NCBI RefSeq assembly: GCF_000210895.1
Contig: NC_015964.1
Span: 496,001 to 560,000 of the forward strand
DNA: 64,000 nucleotides
From: Haemophilus parainfluenzae T3T1
GTDB taxonomy: Bacteria; Pseudomonadota; Gammaproteobacteria; Enterobacterales; Pasteurellaceae
Reading direction: 5' to 3'
Made by a program: the position numbers and the translations under genes. Position 1 is the first letter of the stretch. The number at the start of each line of letters is the position of its first letter. Below, piece by piece: positions 32,369 through 42,011 of this stretch. The notes under the pieces are model-generated. The model searched no databases. It saw only the letters and a list, made by a program, of their open reading frames with translations, and was not told the DNA's origin.

Positions 32369-33310
32369 TTATCCTTCAATCACAGAAATTTTGACATTCG
32401 CCAGAATTGGCTCAAGCAAGGCGATATCGCTCACCCCTACGTTACTTTGCGAAACCGCAAAGGCTGAAACAGCACTTGCAAACGCTAAAGTTTCCGCTTG
32501 AGACAAGCCTTTTTCAATACCGTAAATTAAGCCAGCCACCATAGAATCACCCGCTCCTACGGTGCTCACCACGTTTTCACATTTAGGTGGTTGAGCTTGA
32601 ATAACAGCTTGATCACTCAGCCATAAAGAACCATTCGCGCCCATCGAAATAATCACATTAGCAATGCCTTCTGCTTTAAGTTTTTTAGCTGCCGCAATAA
32701 TTTCATCAAGAGAATTTAACGGATGACCAATCCACGCTTCTAATTCGCGATGATTTGGTTTTACCAACCAAGGATAGGCTTTCAAACCTGCTGTGAGTGC
32801 CGCATTACTGCTATCTAATACGACTTTAACACCGGCTTGATGCAACTGATTAAGCCAATCCGCGAATAATTCAGGACTGACACCACGCGGTAAACTGCCA
32901 CATACCGCAACAATATCAAAGTTTTGGCAATACGCTAATGAATCTGCTGTAAATTGCTGCCAAGCTTCTGGGGTGATTTGATAACCTAAGAAATTTAGGT
33001 CTGTCACATCGGCTTCGGTTTCCGTAATTTTTACGTTAATGCGAGTTTTACCTGCTACTCGATGAAATTTGTCTTCTAATCCTTGTTTTTTAAATAGCGT
33101 TTCAAAATCACCGACGTTGTCTTCCCCTAAGAAGCCACCAACGGCCACCTCTACGCCCAAATCTTTTAATACCTTAGCGACATTGATGCCTTTGCCGGCA
33201 GGGAAAATACCGAGTGTTTCAACAGTGTTCACTTCGCCGATTTCAATACGAGGCAAACGCCCAACTAAATCATAAGCGGCGTTTAAGGTAATTGTTGCTA
33301 CTTTTGCCAT
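32369..33310 (-). CDS. fruK: 1-phosphofructokinase FruK
   Basis: Kinase of the PfkB family, 313 residues, converting fructose 1-phosphate to fructose 1,6-bisphosphate. It begins MAKVATITLNAAYDLVGRLP and has GKGINVAKVLKDLG (substrate site) and the C-terminal PfkB signature VVSTVGAGDSMVAGLIYG with the catalytic Asp in GAGDS. The ATG at 33310 is six bases after GGGGG; a GTG one codon upstream is less likely. It lies between fruB and fruA with gaps of three and four bases. Confidence 0.96.
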   Translation of the reverse strand: MAKVATITLNAAYDLVGRLPRIEIGEVNTVETLGIFPAGKGINVAKVLKDLGVEVAVGGFLGEDNVGDFETLFKKQGLEDKFHRVAGKTRINVKITETEADVTDLNFLGYQITPEAWQQFTADSLAYCQNFDIVAVCGSLPRGVSPELFADWLNQLHQAGVKVVLDSSNAALTAGLKAYPWLVKPNHRELEAWIGHPLNSLDEIIAAAKKLKAEGIANVIISMGANGSLWLSDQAVIQAQPPKCENVVSTVGAGDSMVAGLIYGIEKGLSQAETLAFASAVSAFAVSQSNVGVSDIALLEPILANVKISVIEG

Positions 33311-33313
33311 CAC

Positions 33314-34831
33314 TTACCCCCGACCTTCGCCTAAACCACTTTCAATGACTGCACCAATACCCTCAATCGCTTGCTGAGCTTCTTCACCACTCGCCACAAA
33401 ACGTAGGCGGTGACCTTTCACGACACCGAGTGCCACAATTTTCATCAAACTTTTCGCGCTGACTAATTGGGTGTTACGATCTAAGTTTTGTACCGCAACC
33501 GACGCATTATATTTTTTCACTTCATTAACAAGCACCGCACTTGGACGAGCGTGCAAACCGTGTTCATTACGAATCATAAATACCGCTTCAATGGCATCGG
33601 CTGGTAAGCCCGTGTTTTCTTCGTGGATTTGTGGTGCATGCTCGCTGCTTACTTCAATAGTATCTGGTTCAGCCGGTGGTACGGCAGATACGCTTTCGCC
33701 AAGCCCACTCGCAATAATCTTACCTAAGGCTTCAATGGCTTGTTTCGCATCATCACCTTCCGCAACAAAACGTAAGCGATGACCTTGAGTCACACCTAAT
33801 GCCACGATTTTCATTAAACTTTTTGCACTAACTGGTGCGGTTTCTCGAGTAAGATTTTGTACCGTAATTTTGGAGGTGAATTTTTTCACCTCATTGACAA
33901 GCACCGCACTTGGGCGAGCATGCAAGCCATGTTCATTACGAACAGTAAAGGTGCCAATCACTGCACCTGTAGCGATTTGGTCTTCAGATTGAGTTGCTGC
34001 AACTGGCACTTTACCGCCATTAAGTACGGTCAAAATTTGCTGCGTATTACCACTTAATAAAATATTTTGGACTTCATCATCCAATAAACGCGCTAATGTC
34101 TCATTGATTTGATCGTTAACCGCCGAAATCGTCAACACGCCTTTCACCGCTTTGCCATTATGATTAAAAATGGTTTTCGCACGACTGAATGCTAAGGCAT
34201 TTTTCACATTACCTGATACGGCATCGGTTACCCATAACCCTTTACCAAGCGGCAGAGCAGAATTGGATACCACTTCAGAAACAAAGCTATTTTCAACCGC
34301 ACTTTGCTGTTGTAATTTACCTGCATTGATGGCGGTAAGGGTGAGCAAACTTTGCGTTTCAATATCTAAACTTAATGTTTCTTCAGCAATGCTAAAAGCA
34401 TCGCTTTCACCTAACAAAATCGCACGGAATTTTTCAACATTTGTTAATGTCGCTAACTGTGCCGCAGTGTCTTCATCACCTAAAACATGCGTTAATTGAC
34501 GAAGTAAAGCAAGATGCTCATCAGAACGGGCAGCAATACCAATCACAACATAAGCAATATTGCCTTCTCCCCACTCAATACCTTGTGGAAATTGGAAAAC
34601 TTGCACACCGGTTTTTTTCACCATCGAACGGGTTTCTAATGTACCGTGTGGAATCGCAATCCCATTGCCTAAAAAAGTGGAGGTTTGTTGTTCACGTCCA
34701 AGCATGCCTTGCAAATAGCCTTGTTCAACATTGCCAGCTTGCTCTAACGCACTTGCAGCCATTTCAATAGCTTGCAGCTTATTTGTTGCCGTAGCATTTA
34801 AATGAATGTTGCTTTCCGAAAGTTCTAACAT
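33314..34831 (-). CDS. fruB: Fructose PTS EIIA-FPr protein FruB with two tandem HPr domains
   Basis: Cytoplasmic diphosphoryl transfer protein of 505 residues. The EIIA domain (about 1-145) has His62 in IPHGTLE. A middle M domain runs to about 285. Two HPr-like (FPr) domains follow, each with RNEHGLHARPSAVLVNEVKK: His304 (codon at 33922-33920) and His427 (33553-33551). E. coli FruB has one FPr domain; H. influenzae FruB also carries two as I remember. The ATG at 34831 follows GGAGC; the open frame extends 18 codons upstream. It opens the fruBKA operon. Confidence 0.95.
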   Translation of the reverse strand: MLELSESNIHLNATATNKLQAIEMAASALEQAGNVEQGYLQGMLGREQQTSTFLGNGIAIPHGTLETRSMVKKTGVQVFQFPQGIEWGEGNIAYVVIGIAARSDEHLALLRQLTHVLGDEDTAAQLATLTNVEKFRAILLGESDAFSIAEETLSLDIETQSLLTLTAINAGKLQQQSAVENSFVSEVVSNSALPLGKGLWVTDAVSGNVKNALAFSRAKTIFNHNGKAVKGVLTISAVNDQINETLARLLDDEVQNILLSGNTQQILTVLNGGKVPVAATQSEDQIATGAVIGTFTVRNEHGLHARPSAVLVNEVKKFTSKITVQNLTRETAPVSAKSLMKIVALGVTQGHRLRFVAEGDDAKQAIEALGKIIASGLGESVSAVPPAEPDTIEVSSEHAPQIHEENTGLPADAIEAVFMIRNEHGLHARPSAVLVNEVKKYNASVAVQNLDRNTQLVSAKSLMKIVALGVVKGHRLRFVASGEEAQQAIEGIGAVIESGLGEGRG

Positions 34832-34855
34832 TCTAGCTCCTTCACATTGATGATT

Positions 34856-34897
34856 TAAAAAAAGAAAAGCTGCTGATGAGATCACTCATCAACAGCT
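34856..34897 (-). terminator. Strong terminator of the lipoprotein gene, 25 bases before fruB
   Basis: Minus strand: AGCTGTTGATGAG, loop TGAT, CTCATCAGCAGCT (13 positions, one mismatch) then TTTCTTTTTTT. It follows the lipoprotein stop at 34906 and ends about 25 bases before the fruB ATG. Confidence 0.88.
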
Positions 34898-34905
34898 CAA
34901 ATTGA

Positions 34906-35436
34906 TTATTGGCCGGCACAGGCTTTGAGTAGCATTTCGCTACCTTGGGAAATGTAGGCGTCATTTTCACCGCGTTCTTTACCTTTTTGCAAATCACGCA
35001 TAGCATCGTAGATCCCTTGCGTCACACTTGGAGAATCCACTTTTTGCCAACAATTTGTACTTAAACGGCTGAAGTTAGTTTGTAATGCCTCTGCATGTAA
35101 TACACCACTGTAATAAGCATACACATCAGAATCATGACCACCTGTGTAGAGTTTATCTTGAATTTGTTTGATTGGTACAACAATACGACCGAGATACCAG
35201 TCATTTGCACCACTTGCAAAATTATCCACAAAGAAGTTCTTTGTCACGCGATCTTTATAGGTTGCTACGGTCGCCTCATAAGCCGCCGCATAAGATTTTT
35301 GGTCGATTTTATCTTTATCTAAATCAATGACCTTTTTGTCTTTACCCATAAATGGAATGTAAGAGGTCATATCCGAAATCGAAGAACAACCCGCAAGCAT
35401 TACTGCCACAAAGAATACCGAGATTTTTTTAAACAT
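34906..35436 (-). CDS. Lipoprotein of unknown function upstream of fruB
   Basis: The 176-residue product has a lipoprotein signal peptide with lipobox LAGC near residue 17 and Ser-Ser after the Cys, favouring outer-membrane sorting. The mature protein has YVATYKDRVTKNFFVDNFASGANDWYLGRIVVPIKQIQDKLYTGGHDSD-like helical segments (read in the order AYEATVATYKDRV, FASGANDWYLGR, LYTGGHDSDVYAYYSG) and two Cys near the C terminus (NCWQK, KACAGQ). I do not recognise the family. A strong terminator follows. The same position beside fruB holds a hypothetical gene in H. influenzae. Confidence 0.75.
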   Translation of the reverse strand: MFKKISVFFVAVMLAGCSSISDMTSYIPFMGKDKKVIDLDKDKIDQKSYAAAYEATVATYKDRVTKNFFVDNFASGANDWYLGRIVVPIKQIQDKLYTGGHDSDVYAYYSGVLHAEALQTNFSRLSTNCWQKVDSPSVTQGIYDAMRDLQKGKERGENDAYISQGSEMLLKACAGQ

Positions 35437-35454
35437 TAAATTTTCCTTATTTAT

Positions 35455-35472
35455 AGGCGGTTAAAACCGCCG
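35455..35472. other. Short hairpin between the paeA-like gene and the lipoprotein
   Basis: GGCGGTT / AACCGCC with a two-base centre lies about 20 bases upstream of the lipoprotein ATG. No U-run follows on either strand. Role unknown; it may be an operator or an RNA hairpin. Confidence 0.35.
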
Positions 35473-35517
35473 TTAATTATACTTAGAATGGGAGGTTAAG
35501 CAAGGCAGCACCTAGTA

Positions 35518-36828
35518 CTACGCTGATTCTTTGCTCACGCCGTTGTCTTTGACAATCGAAACTAAAATTTGATCAATTTTGAAGTTTTCGGTATCAATAA
35601 CTTCAAATTTATATTTATCGTATAACACAAAATCGGTTTTTTTCGGAATTTTGCGTAACATATACATCATAAAGCCACTAATAGTCTCGTAATTTTCTGA
35701 ATCAGGGAAAGATTCAATATCCAAAACGCGCATCACATCTTCAAGTGGCGTTGCCCCATCAATTAACCAAGAGTTTTCATCGCGGCTAACGATTTGCTCT
35801 TCTTCGTTAGAAACCAATTCTCCCATCACAATACTCATCACATCGTTCAAGGTAATTAAGCCCATTACAAGCGCATATTCATTGACGATAATCGCAAAAT
35901 CTTCCCCCGTAGATTTAAACAACTCCAATACTTCATATAACGACAGCGTATCTGGGATAAATAACGCTTTACGCAATAAACGGCTATCCGTTAAATCTAC
36001 CACTTCTTGTTGAAGATAGAGTGTTAATAAGGTATGTGATTCCACATAACCTAAAATCTTATCCAAACCATTATCACAGATCACTAATTTAGAATGAGAG
36101 TCTGCCGATAAGGTATTCAACACTTCCTGACGGGTGAAAGTGCGGTCTAAAAATACGATGTTCTCACGAGTCGTCATGGTTGAAGACACAGTGCGCTCTT
36201 GCATTTCAAAGATGTTTTCAATCAAATAATGCTCTTGTGTTTTTAGCACGCCCGCTTCAGCACCAGCCTCCACAATCGCCACAATGTCTTCTGGAGTCAT
36301 ATTATCTTCGCGCTTAGTGGATATCCCCATTAAATGGAAGAAGATATTAGAAAGACCATCAAAAAACCATACAATAGGTTTTAAGAAGAAAATGAAGACT
36401 TGCATAATGCCAATAGTCCGTAACGCAACACCTTCAGGATTAATCAATGCGAGACGTTTCGGAATTAAATCGGCTAATAAAACAAATGTTGTGGTTACCA
36501 TGAAAAAAGCAATCCAAGAGGAGGCTGGCTCAACCCATTCTGCCGTGGTGTATTCATGTAAAAAACTCTGTAAGTGAAGACTAATTGTTGCTTCACCAAT
36601 CACCCCACCAAGTACGGCAACCATATTAAGTCCAATTTGTACTACAGTAATGAAACGCCCTGGCTGTTCCTGTAATTTTAAAACTTTCTCCGCTTTGATA
36701 TTGCCTTCATTGGCCAACGCTTGTAGTTTAATGCGTCTTGCACCCGCGAGAGAAATCTCAGCTGATGACAAGATTGCACTGACAATAATTAATACGATTA
36801 AAATAAAAATCGCTGCAGATAAACTCAT
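35518..36828 (-). CDS. paeA: CNNM/CBS transporter, PaeA (YtfL) type polyamine exporter
   Basis: Inner-membrane protein of 436 residues. A DUF21 transmembrane domain (SAAIFILIVLIIVSAILSSAEISLAGARRIKLQALANEG, then three more spans to about residue 160) is followed by two CBS domains (TTRENIVFLD; LFIPDTLSLYEVLELFKSTGEDFAIIVNEYALVMGLITLNDVM) and a CorC_HlyC domain (RDENSWLIDGATPLEDVMRVLDI). The match to E. coli YtfL, reported as the putrescine and cadaverine exporter PaeA, is extensive; CorC/CorB-type magnesium or hemolysin-like paralogues are the alternative. Putrescine export would fit the ornithine decarboxylase operon in this window. Confidence 0.75.
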   Translation of the reverse strand: MSLSAAIFILIVLIIVSAILSSAEISLAGARRIKLQALANEGNIKAEKVLKLQEQPGRFITVVQIGLNMVAVLGGVIGEATISLHLQSFLHEYTTAEWVEPASSWIAFFMVTTTFVLLADLIPKRLALINPEGVALRTIGIMQVFIFFLKPIVWFFDGLSNIFFHLMGISTKREDNMTPEDIVAIVEAGAEAGVLKTQEHYLIENIFEMQERTVSSTMTTRENIVFLDRTFTRQEVLNTLSADSHSKLVICDNGLDKILGYVESHTLLTLYLQQEVVDLTDSRLLRKALFIPDTLSLYEVLELFKSTGEDFAIIVNEYALVMGLITLNDVMSIVMGELVSNEEEQIVSRDENSWLIDGATPLEDVMRVLDIESFPDSENYETISGFMMYMLRKIPKKTDFVLYDKYKFEVIDTENFKIDQILVSIVKDNGVSKESA

Positions 36829-36906
36829 AATGTTCTCTTTATTGGTTTTAAAGTGCGGTCAATTTACCGCTGGTTTTTAGGTTAGAAATGTTATTATTAA
36901 ATTGTG

Positions 36907-36926
36907 AGGGCGTTCTATGACGCCCT
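36907..36926 (-). terminator. Hairpin after the DUF1523 gene
   Basis: AGGGCGT, loop TCTATG, ACGCCCT (7-bp GC-rich stem) lies 12 bases after the DUF1523 stop on the minus strand. Only a weak U-rich tail (CACAATTT) follows, so termination is uncertain. Confidence 0.45.
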
Positions 36927-36938
36927 ATTTAAGAAACG

Positions 36939-37463
36939 CTAATTTTCGCTGTCGAACCAGCCGCGTACAAATTGTATAGAAAGGAAAAGGGTAACGAATA
37001 GGAATGCATAGAATACCCAAGATAAAATCGGATGACTTGGTGTCACATCGCCGCTTATTTCTTTTACTGACAAGGCATTACGATATTCATCAAACATCGT
37101 CATCCGCCAGCCGTAATACTTGATTTGTACTAATTTGTTTTCATTACCCAAGGCTTGAACTTGAGCCTGTAAGTTTGCTGAACCAAATTTAAAGTAGAAT
37201 GGAAAACCCCAACGGGTATCTTCATTACGATACACCATGATTTTGCCATCATCATTTTGTGTATTGATAAAATACACATCGCGCGTTGGACCATCAGCCG
37301 GATTCGATTTTGTAATCGGACCATCTTTATCCACACGTTTCACTTCCACACCCGTTACTCGCGTTACATCATAGTGTGGGAAAACGTAGTCCACCACAGC
37401 AAACATAAAGCCGTGAAAAACAAAGACCACTAAAAATAAAAAGTATTTAAAAAACTTACGCAT
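36939..37463 (-). CDS. DUF1523-type membrane protein
   Basis: Protein of 174 residues with an N-terminal span (KFFKYFLFLVVFVFHGFMFAVVDYVF) and a C-terminal span (PILSWVFYAFLFVTLFLSIQFV). The periplasmic part carries YDVTRVTGVEVKRVD, TRDVYFINTQNDDGKIMVYRNEDTRWGFPFYFKFGSANLQAQ and KYYGWRMTMFDEYRNAL, which I associate with DUF1523. Function unknown. It lies 26 bases downstream of tatD on the same strand and is probably cotranscribed. Confidence 0.75.
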   Translation of the reverse strand: MRKFFKYFLFLVVFVFHGFMFAVVDYVFPHYDVTRVTGVEVKRVDKDGPITKSNPADGPTRDVYFINTQNDDGKIMVYRNEDTRWGFPFYFKFGSANLQAQVQALGNENKLVQIKYYGWRMTMFDEYRNALSVKEISGDVTPSHPILSWVFYAFLFVTLFLSIQFVRGWFDSEN

Positions 37464-37489
37464 AACACTCTCTCATTTAAATCGATGAT

Positions 37490-38272
37490 TTATTGTACAT
37501 TAATTTTAAATAAACGCTCGAAGTTTTGTGTACTAATTTGTGCAAATTCTTCCATAGACAGCCCTTTTAACGCTGCCACATATTCACACACCTCTCGCGT
37601 ATAGGCAGGTTGGTTCTCTTTGCCACGATAAGGCACGGGTGCTAAGTAAGGCGAATCCGTTTCAACTAACAAACGATCTGCTGGTACATAACGAATGGCT
37701 TCGCGAATACTTTCCGCGTTTTTAAAGGTAATAATGCCAGAACAAGAGATGTAAAAACCTAAATCAAGCGCCTTTTTCGCAAAATCTAAGGTTTCCGTAA
37801 AACAATGAATTAATCCACCGCACTTTTCTGCCTGGTGCTCACGCAACATAGCAATGGTATCTTCTGTTGCTGAACGCGTATGAATAATCACGGGTTTATC
37901 CACTTCATTAGCAATTCTGATTTGATCCGCAAAAACCGTTTGCTGCAACGCTTTATTATCCGCGCTGTAATAATAATCCAAACCAATTTCGCCAATTGCG
38001 ATCACTTTTTTATCTTGGGATAAACGTAATAAACGATCGGCATCGTAAGGTTCTTCTTCAAGATCTAATGGATGCACGCCGCAAGCTAAAGACACATTCG
38101 GAAATTTTGCTAACTCAGGGTAAGCTTTTTCAAAACGGCTTAATGTTACGCCAATCGCCAACAAATGCTTCACATCTCGTGCTTGGGCTTTGGCCACCAC
38201 ATCAGCAATATCTTTGTGTAAATTTTCATAATCCAATGCATCTAAATGGCAATGGGAATCTACGATAAACAT
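37490..38272 (-). CDS. tatD: TatD family metal-dependent hydrolase/DNase
   Basis: TIM-barrel hydrolase of 260 residues, nearest to the YcfH subgroup found beside holB. Metal ligands are visible in [12 protein letters not shown] (His7, His9), [10 protein letters not shown] (Glu), PVIIHTRSA (His), LIHCFTE (His) and [10 protein letters not shown] (Asp). Members act as 3'-5' exonucleases or as D-aminoacyl-tRNA deacylases. It lies seven bases after holB in the mltG-tmk-holB-tatD unit, an order conserved across Gammaproteobacteria. Confidence 0.9.
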   Translation of the reverse strand: MFIVDSHCHLDALDYENLHKDIADVVAKAQARDVKHLLAIGVTLSRFEKAYPELAKFPNVSLACGVHPLDLEEEPYDADRLLRLSQDKKVIAIGEIGLDYYYSADNKALQQTVFADQIRIANEVDKPVIIHTRSATEDTIAMLREHQAEKCGGLIHCFTETLDFAKKALDLGFYISCSGIITFKNAESIREAIRYVPADRLLVETDSPYLAPVPYRGKENQPAYTREVCEYVAALKGLSMEEFAQISTQNFERLFKINVQ

Positions 38273-38279
38273 AATTTAT

Positions 38280-39260
38280 TTAGTCCTTAAATACGTCGGT
38301 AATTAACTTCGTCAAACCATCTAGTAACATTAATTCCGTGTTAACGCCATTAATGGTAAGTAAATCCGAGCGTACTTTTTGCATAATTTTATTCGCGGTT
38401 AATAACCCAAGCGCTGTTTGCTCATCTGCAAATTGAGTTACACCTGTTTTAAGATCAAGTGTTTGCCAGCCACTTTGTATTTCGAGTTTGTATTTAATGG
38501 CATCGCTTAAAAACGCTAAAATCCAATCCACTTGCTGTATGGTGCGTTCTTTTTCAAAGAAAGGCAAAATTTCCAAAGGCGAACGGCGACGATAAAACAG
38601 CCAAAATTGACGTAGGAAATTCTTCCGTTGTTCAATTAATCCTTGCTGTAGTGTTTCTAATGCTAACAGCGGACGCCCCAAATTCATCGCAAGTGCGGTC
38701 AATAATTCTGATGTTTCTGCCTGAAATTGAGAAGAAAGCCAGGTTAAGGCTTCCGCTTCTGTTGGCAAAGGAACATTCCACACTTGGCAACGGCTGTAAA
38801 TAGTCGCTAACAATGAAGAGGATGGCTCTGTTTGCAACAAGAAATACGTGTTCGGACGTGGCTCTTCCAAAGTTTTAAGCAACGCATTCGCTGCTGCTTC
38901 CGTAAGACGTTCTGCATCTTGGATATACACTAATTTATTGCCGTTTTGTTGCGCGTGTTGGCTGACAACTTCATTAATCGCCCGTACCTGATCAACGCCA
39001 ATGTCTTTGCCTTCTTGAGAGGCTAAAACATGAAAATCGGGGTGACTTTGCGCTGCCATTAAGTGACAAGCATGACAATGCCCACAAGGTGCATTATCTG
39101 GCGTTTGACACATAATGCGTTTTGTCAAAGCCTCAAACAAACCTTCAGCACCGAGACCTTGATCAGCTTTAATCAATAATGCATGATGCCCCAAACCTTC
39201 GCTAAAAGTTTGGCTAATTTTGTGATAAGTAGGCACTAACCAAGGACAAAGTTCGCTCAT
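38280..39260 (-). CDS. holB: DNA polymerase III delta-prime subunit HolB
   Basis: Clamp-loader subunit, 326 residues. The AAA+ fold has the degenerate P-loop region [24 protein letters not shown], the zinc module [17 protein letters not shown] and the SRC finger in [33 protein letters not shown] is diagnostic. I chose the ATG at 39260, which overlaps the tmk stop as ATGA; the frame extends seven codons further to 39281. Located between tmk and tatD. Confidence 0.94.
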   Translation of the reverse strand: MSELCPWLVPTYHKISQTFSEGLGHHALLIKADQGLGAEGLFEALTKRIMCQTPDNAPCGHCHACHLMAAQSHPDFHVLASQEGKDIGVDQVRAINEVVSQHAQQNGNKLVYIQDAERLTEAAANALLKTLEEPRPNTYFLLQTEPSSSLLATIYSRCQVWNVPLPTEAEALTWLSSQFQAETSELLTALAMNLGRPLLALETLQQGLIEQRKNFLRQFWLFYRRRSPLEILPFFEKERTIQQVDWILAFLSDAIKYKLEIQSGWQTLDLKTGVTQFADEQTALGLLTANKIMQKVRSDLLTINGVNTELMLLDGLTKLITDVFKD

Positions 39261-39889
39261 TTTGCTTGTGAAACCCACCAACTTTTGACCGCACTTTGTA
39301 TGTCTGCTTGTACTTGTGCCAAAGCCTGACCTGCATTAATAATCGCAGCTTTCGGATTGTTTTGCACCAATTCCAAATAACGTTGGCGGGTACGATGGAA
39401 GAAATCGAGTCCTTGTTGTTCAATGCGGTCTAATTCACCACGACCTCTAGCACGAGCAAGCCCTTCTGCAGGATCAATGTCTAAATACAGTACAAAATCA
39501 GGCTCAAAGTCGCCTAATACCATATTTTTTAAATTCGCCATAAGCGTTTGGTCAAACTGACGCCCACCGCCTTGATAAGCCTGTGAAGACATATCATGGC
39601 GATCACCCAGCACAATTTTACCTTCTGCCAATGCTGGCTTAATCACATTTTCTACCAATTGAATTCGTGCCGCATAAAGCATCAACAATTCCGCTTTATC
39701 GGTAACAAGCTCTGCTGTTTCATGCTTGATTAAATGGCGTAATTTTTCGGCTAACGGTGTGCCACCCGGCTCACGAGTAAACACAATATCGTTTACACCA
39801 AGAGATTTTAATGTATCCACCACCGTTTGCATGGCGGTACTTTTACCTGCACCTTCCAGCCCTTCAATAACGATAAATTTGCCTTGCAT
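39257..39889 (-). CDS. tmk: Thymidylate kinase Tmk
   Basis: Makes dTDP from dTMP. The 210 residues contain the P-loop [12 protein letters not shown] (residues 7-18), the DR-type motif [41 protein letters not shown] and the LID region [12 protein letters not shown]. Its ATG shares one base with the mltG stop (TAATG), and its stop overlaps the holB start, so the three are translationally coupled. Confidence 0.97.
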   Translation of the reverse strand: MQGKFIVIEGLEGAGKSTAMQTVVDTLKSLGVNDIVFTREPGGTPLAEKLRHLIKHETAELVTDKAELLMLYAARIQLVENVIKPALAEGKIVLGDRHDMSSQAYQGGGRQFDQTLMANLKNMVLGDFEPDFVLYLDIDPAEGLARARGRGELDRIEQQGLDFFHRTRQRYLELVQNNPKAAIINAGQALAQVQADIQSAVKSWWVSQAK

Positions 39890-40938
39890 TAGTTGGCTCC
39901 TTTTTGTTGGTTACGATACCAACGTAAATATTCTTGCACTGCTTTATTATGCTCGTTCAGATTACGAGTAAATTTATGACCGCCACTTCCATCAGCAACA
40001 AAATAATAAAAATCTGTTTTTGCTGGATGCGCCACAGCCTGTAAAGCACTTTCACTCACCATCGCAATTGGTGTCGGCGGTAGCCCCTCAATCATATAGG
40101 TATTGTACGGGGTCATCGTTTCCAAATCTTTTTTACGAATATTGCCGGTATAACTCTCACCCATTCCATAAATCACGGTTGGGTCAGTTTGTAGTTTCAT
40201 ATTGGCTTTTAAACGATTAATAAATACGGAAGCCACTTGTGGACGCTCCGCCGCAATACCCGTTTCTTTCTCCACAATAGAAGCCAAAATCAGCATCTGA
40301 TACGGATCCGCTAAAGGGAGATTTTCATCACGTTCATTCCACGCTTTATCTAAGGCTTTTTGTAGACGGGTAGTTGAACGTTTTAATAATTCAAGATCAG
40401 TCGAGTTTGGCGTGTAATTATAGGTATCTGGATACAACCACCCCTCCATGTTATTCCATTCGTAAACGGCTTTTGAAACGGCTGGAATATCTAATAACGC
40501 CATAATCTCTTTATCCGTTTTACCTTGCAAGGTTTGTTTTAAGTGCGGTGCATTTTCAAGGTTTTTACGCCATTCCTTGAACGTTTTACCCTCAATAAAC
40601 TTCACACTAAATTGTGCTTCCTTACCGGAATTAATCATATCTAATAAATCTTGCAACGTTTTTACGCCCGTTAAAGAATAAGTTCCCGCTTTCACTTTGT
40701 TGAGCTGAGGTTGTAATTTCAATAACCAAGGTAATAAATCGGCATTATCAAGAATTTTTTCCTGCTCTAATAACGCAGCGAGTTTACCGCCTGTGGTTCC
40801 TCGCTCAATCGTAAGCAATTGATCTTGCTTGACATTCACTGGCGTATGAACAAAACTTGTTAGTTTTTGATAACCCCAAAAACCAACACCGCCAAGAATA
40901 AGCAGAAGAATCAGTAAAAAGACAAAAAATTTTTTCAT
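39889..40938 (-). CDS. mltG: Endolytic murein transglycosylase MltG
   Basis: Inner-membrane enzyme that cuts nascent peptidoglycan strands and may set glycan length. A single N-terminal span ([23 protein letters not shown]) is followed by the LysM-like and YceG catalytic regions; the catalytic Glu is in [12 protein letters not shown], and [41 protein letters not shown] and [11 protein letters not shown] are conserved. Length 349 residues. First gene of the mltG-tmk-holB-tatD unit. Confidence 0.95.
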   Translation of the reverse strand: MKKFFVFLLILLLILGGVGFWGYQKLTSFVHTPVNVKQDQLLTIERGTTGGKLAALLEQEKILDNADLLPWLLKLQPQLNKVKAGTYSLTGVKTLQDLLDMINSGKEAQFSVKFIEGKTFKEWRKNLENAPHLKQTLQGKTDKEIMALLDIPAVSKAVYEWNNMEGWLYPDTYNYTPNSTDLELLKRSTTRLQKALDKAWNERDENLPLADPYQMLILASIVEKETGIAAERPQVASVFINRLKANMKLQTDPTVIYGMGESYTGNIRKKDLETMTPYNTYMIEGLPPTPIAMVSESALQAVAHPAKTDFYYFVADGSGGHKFTRNLNEHNKAVQEYLRWYRNQQKGAN

Positions 40939-41001
40939 GCGTCACTCATTTTATAAAAACGACAAAAGGGGCAAAATGCCCCCTTATTCTAACGTTTTCT
41001 G

Positions 41002-41934
41002 TTATTTATCGAAATATTGAATATCAGCATTTTTACGTAATGCTTTCACCCAGTCTTTGGTTGCTTCTTGTAATTGGCTATTCACGATTTGTTCGTAAGC
41101 TTTTTGACGATAGGCATCTTCTGTTTTATCGCCATCACGAGTACCGGTTACTTCGAGAATATGCCAACCAAATTCAGATTTAAACGGTGCTGAAATAGTA
41201 CCTTGTGGGGTTGTTTCAACCATTTTTGCAAATGGACCTACATAAGCTTCTGGGAAAGCATAGCCTAAGCTTCCGCCATTCGCACCAGATAAATAATCTT
41301 TAGAATATTTTAATGCGGCATCGGCAAATGTCATTTTGCCAGAAATAATCTCGCTACGAATACGTTCTAATTCTGCTTTAGCTTGTGCATCATTCAGCAA
41401 TGGGTTTAATTTTAATAAAATATGACGAACTTCATACTCTTTGCCCATCACTTTTTGCGCTGTGCCTTTTGCTTTTGCTTCATCGAGCATTTGTTTACCC
41501 AATGCATCCACTTGCTCGCGAGTCACATCTACGCTGTTTTGAATAGCATGGTTACGCACACCCGCCATTAACATTTGGCGAGAAATTTGTTGTTTAAATG
41601 CATTTAAGGAAATGCCTTGATAATCGAGCGCATCTAAGAATTGACCATAAGTTAAACCATTTTTTGCCGCAATATCTTCTACGATACGGTTTACTTCAGC
41701 TTGGTTTACTTTTACACCTGATTCTTTGATAGCTTTCTCTGTCAGCATATCATCAATAATCTTATCTAATGCTGCACGTTGGCTACCTTTCTTGCCCATT
41801 ACGGCATTCACTTGGCTTTGTAAAATTGGTGTACCATTTACGGTCGCCACAACGCGTTCTTCTGCTTGTACTTGAGAAAAAGTAAACAGACCGATCATGG
41901 CAAATAAAAGAGATTTTAACATTGATTTTTTCAT
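41002..41934 (-). CDS. surA: Periplasmic chaperone and prolyl isomerase SurA
   Basis: Outer-membrane protein chaperone of 310 residues with signal peptide MKKSMLKSLLFAMIGLFTFSQVQA. The N-terminal SurA domain (ERVVATVNGTPILQSQVNAVM; QFLDALDYQGISLNAFKQQISRQMLMAGVRN) is followed by a single parvulin domain (YEVRHILLKLNPLLND; DAALKYSKDYLSGANGGSLGYAFPEAY; SEFGWHILEVTGTRD). E. coli SurA has two parvulin domains and about 430 residues; the short one-domain form matches H. influenzae. It lies between pyrR and mltG, with a candidate sigma-E promoter upstream. Confidence 0.88.
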   Translation of the reverse strand: MKKSMLKSLLFAMIGLFTFSQVQAEERVVATVNGTPILQSQVNAVMGKKGSQRAALDKIIDDMLTEKAIKESGVKVNQAEVNRIVEDIAAKNGLTYGQFLDALDYQGISLNAFKQQISRQMLMAGVRNHAIQNSVDVTREQVDALGKQMLDEAKAKGTAQKVMGKEYEVRHILLKLNPLLNDAQAKAELERIRSEIISGKMTFADAALKYSKDYLSGANGGSLGYAFPEAYVGPFAKMVETTPQGTISAPFKSEFGWHILEVTGTRDGDKTEDAYRQKAYEQIVNSQLQEATKDWVKALRKNADIQYFDK

Positions 41935-41969
41935 TTTAGTTGTCTTAAAAAATAATAGGATAATGCTCG

Positions 41970-41996
41970 TTAGATTATCAATTTTATCAAAGGTTC
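41970..41996 (-). promoter_or_regulatory. Candidate sigma-E promoter of surA
   Basis: Minus strand: GAACCT (41996-41991), 16-base spacer, TCTAA (41974-41970). The -35 agrees with GAACTT at five of six bases, and the spacer equals that of the rpoE promoter in this window. The start of transcription would be about 30 bases before the ATG. surA belongs to the sigma-E regulon in E. coli. Confidence 0.5.
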
Positions 41997-42011
41997 ACAA
42001 TAGGCTGACAG

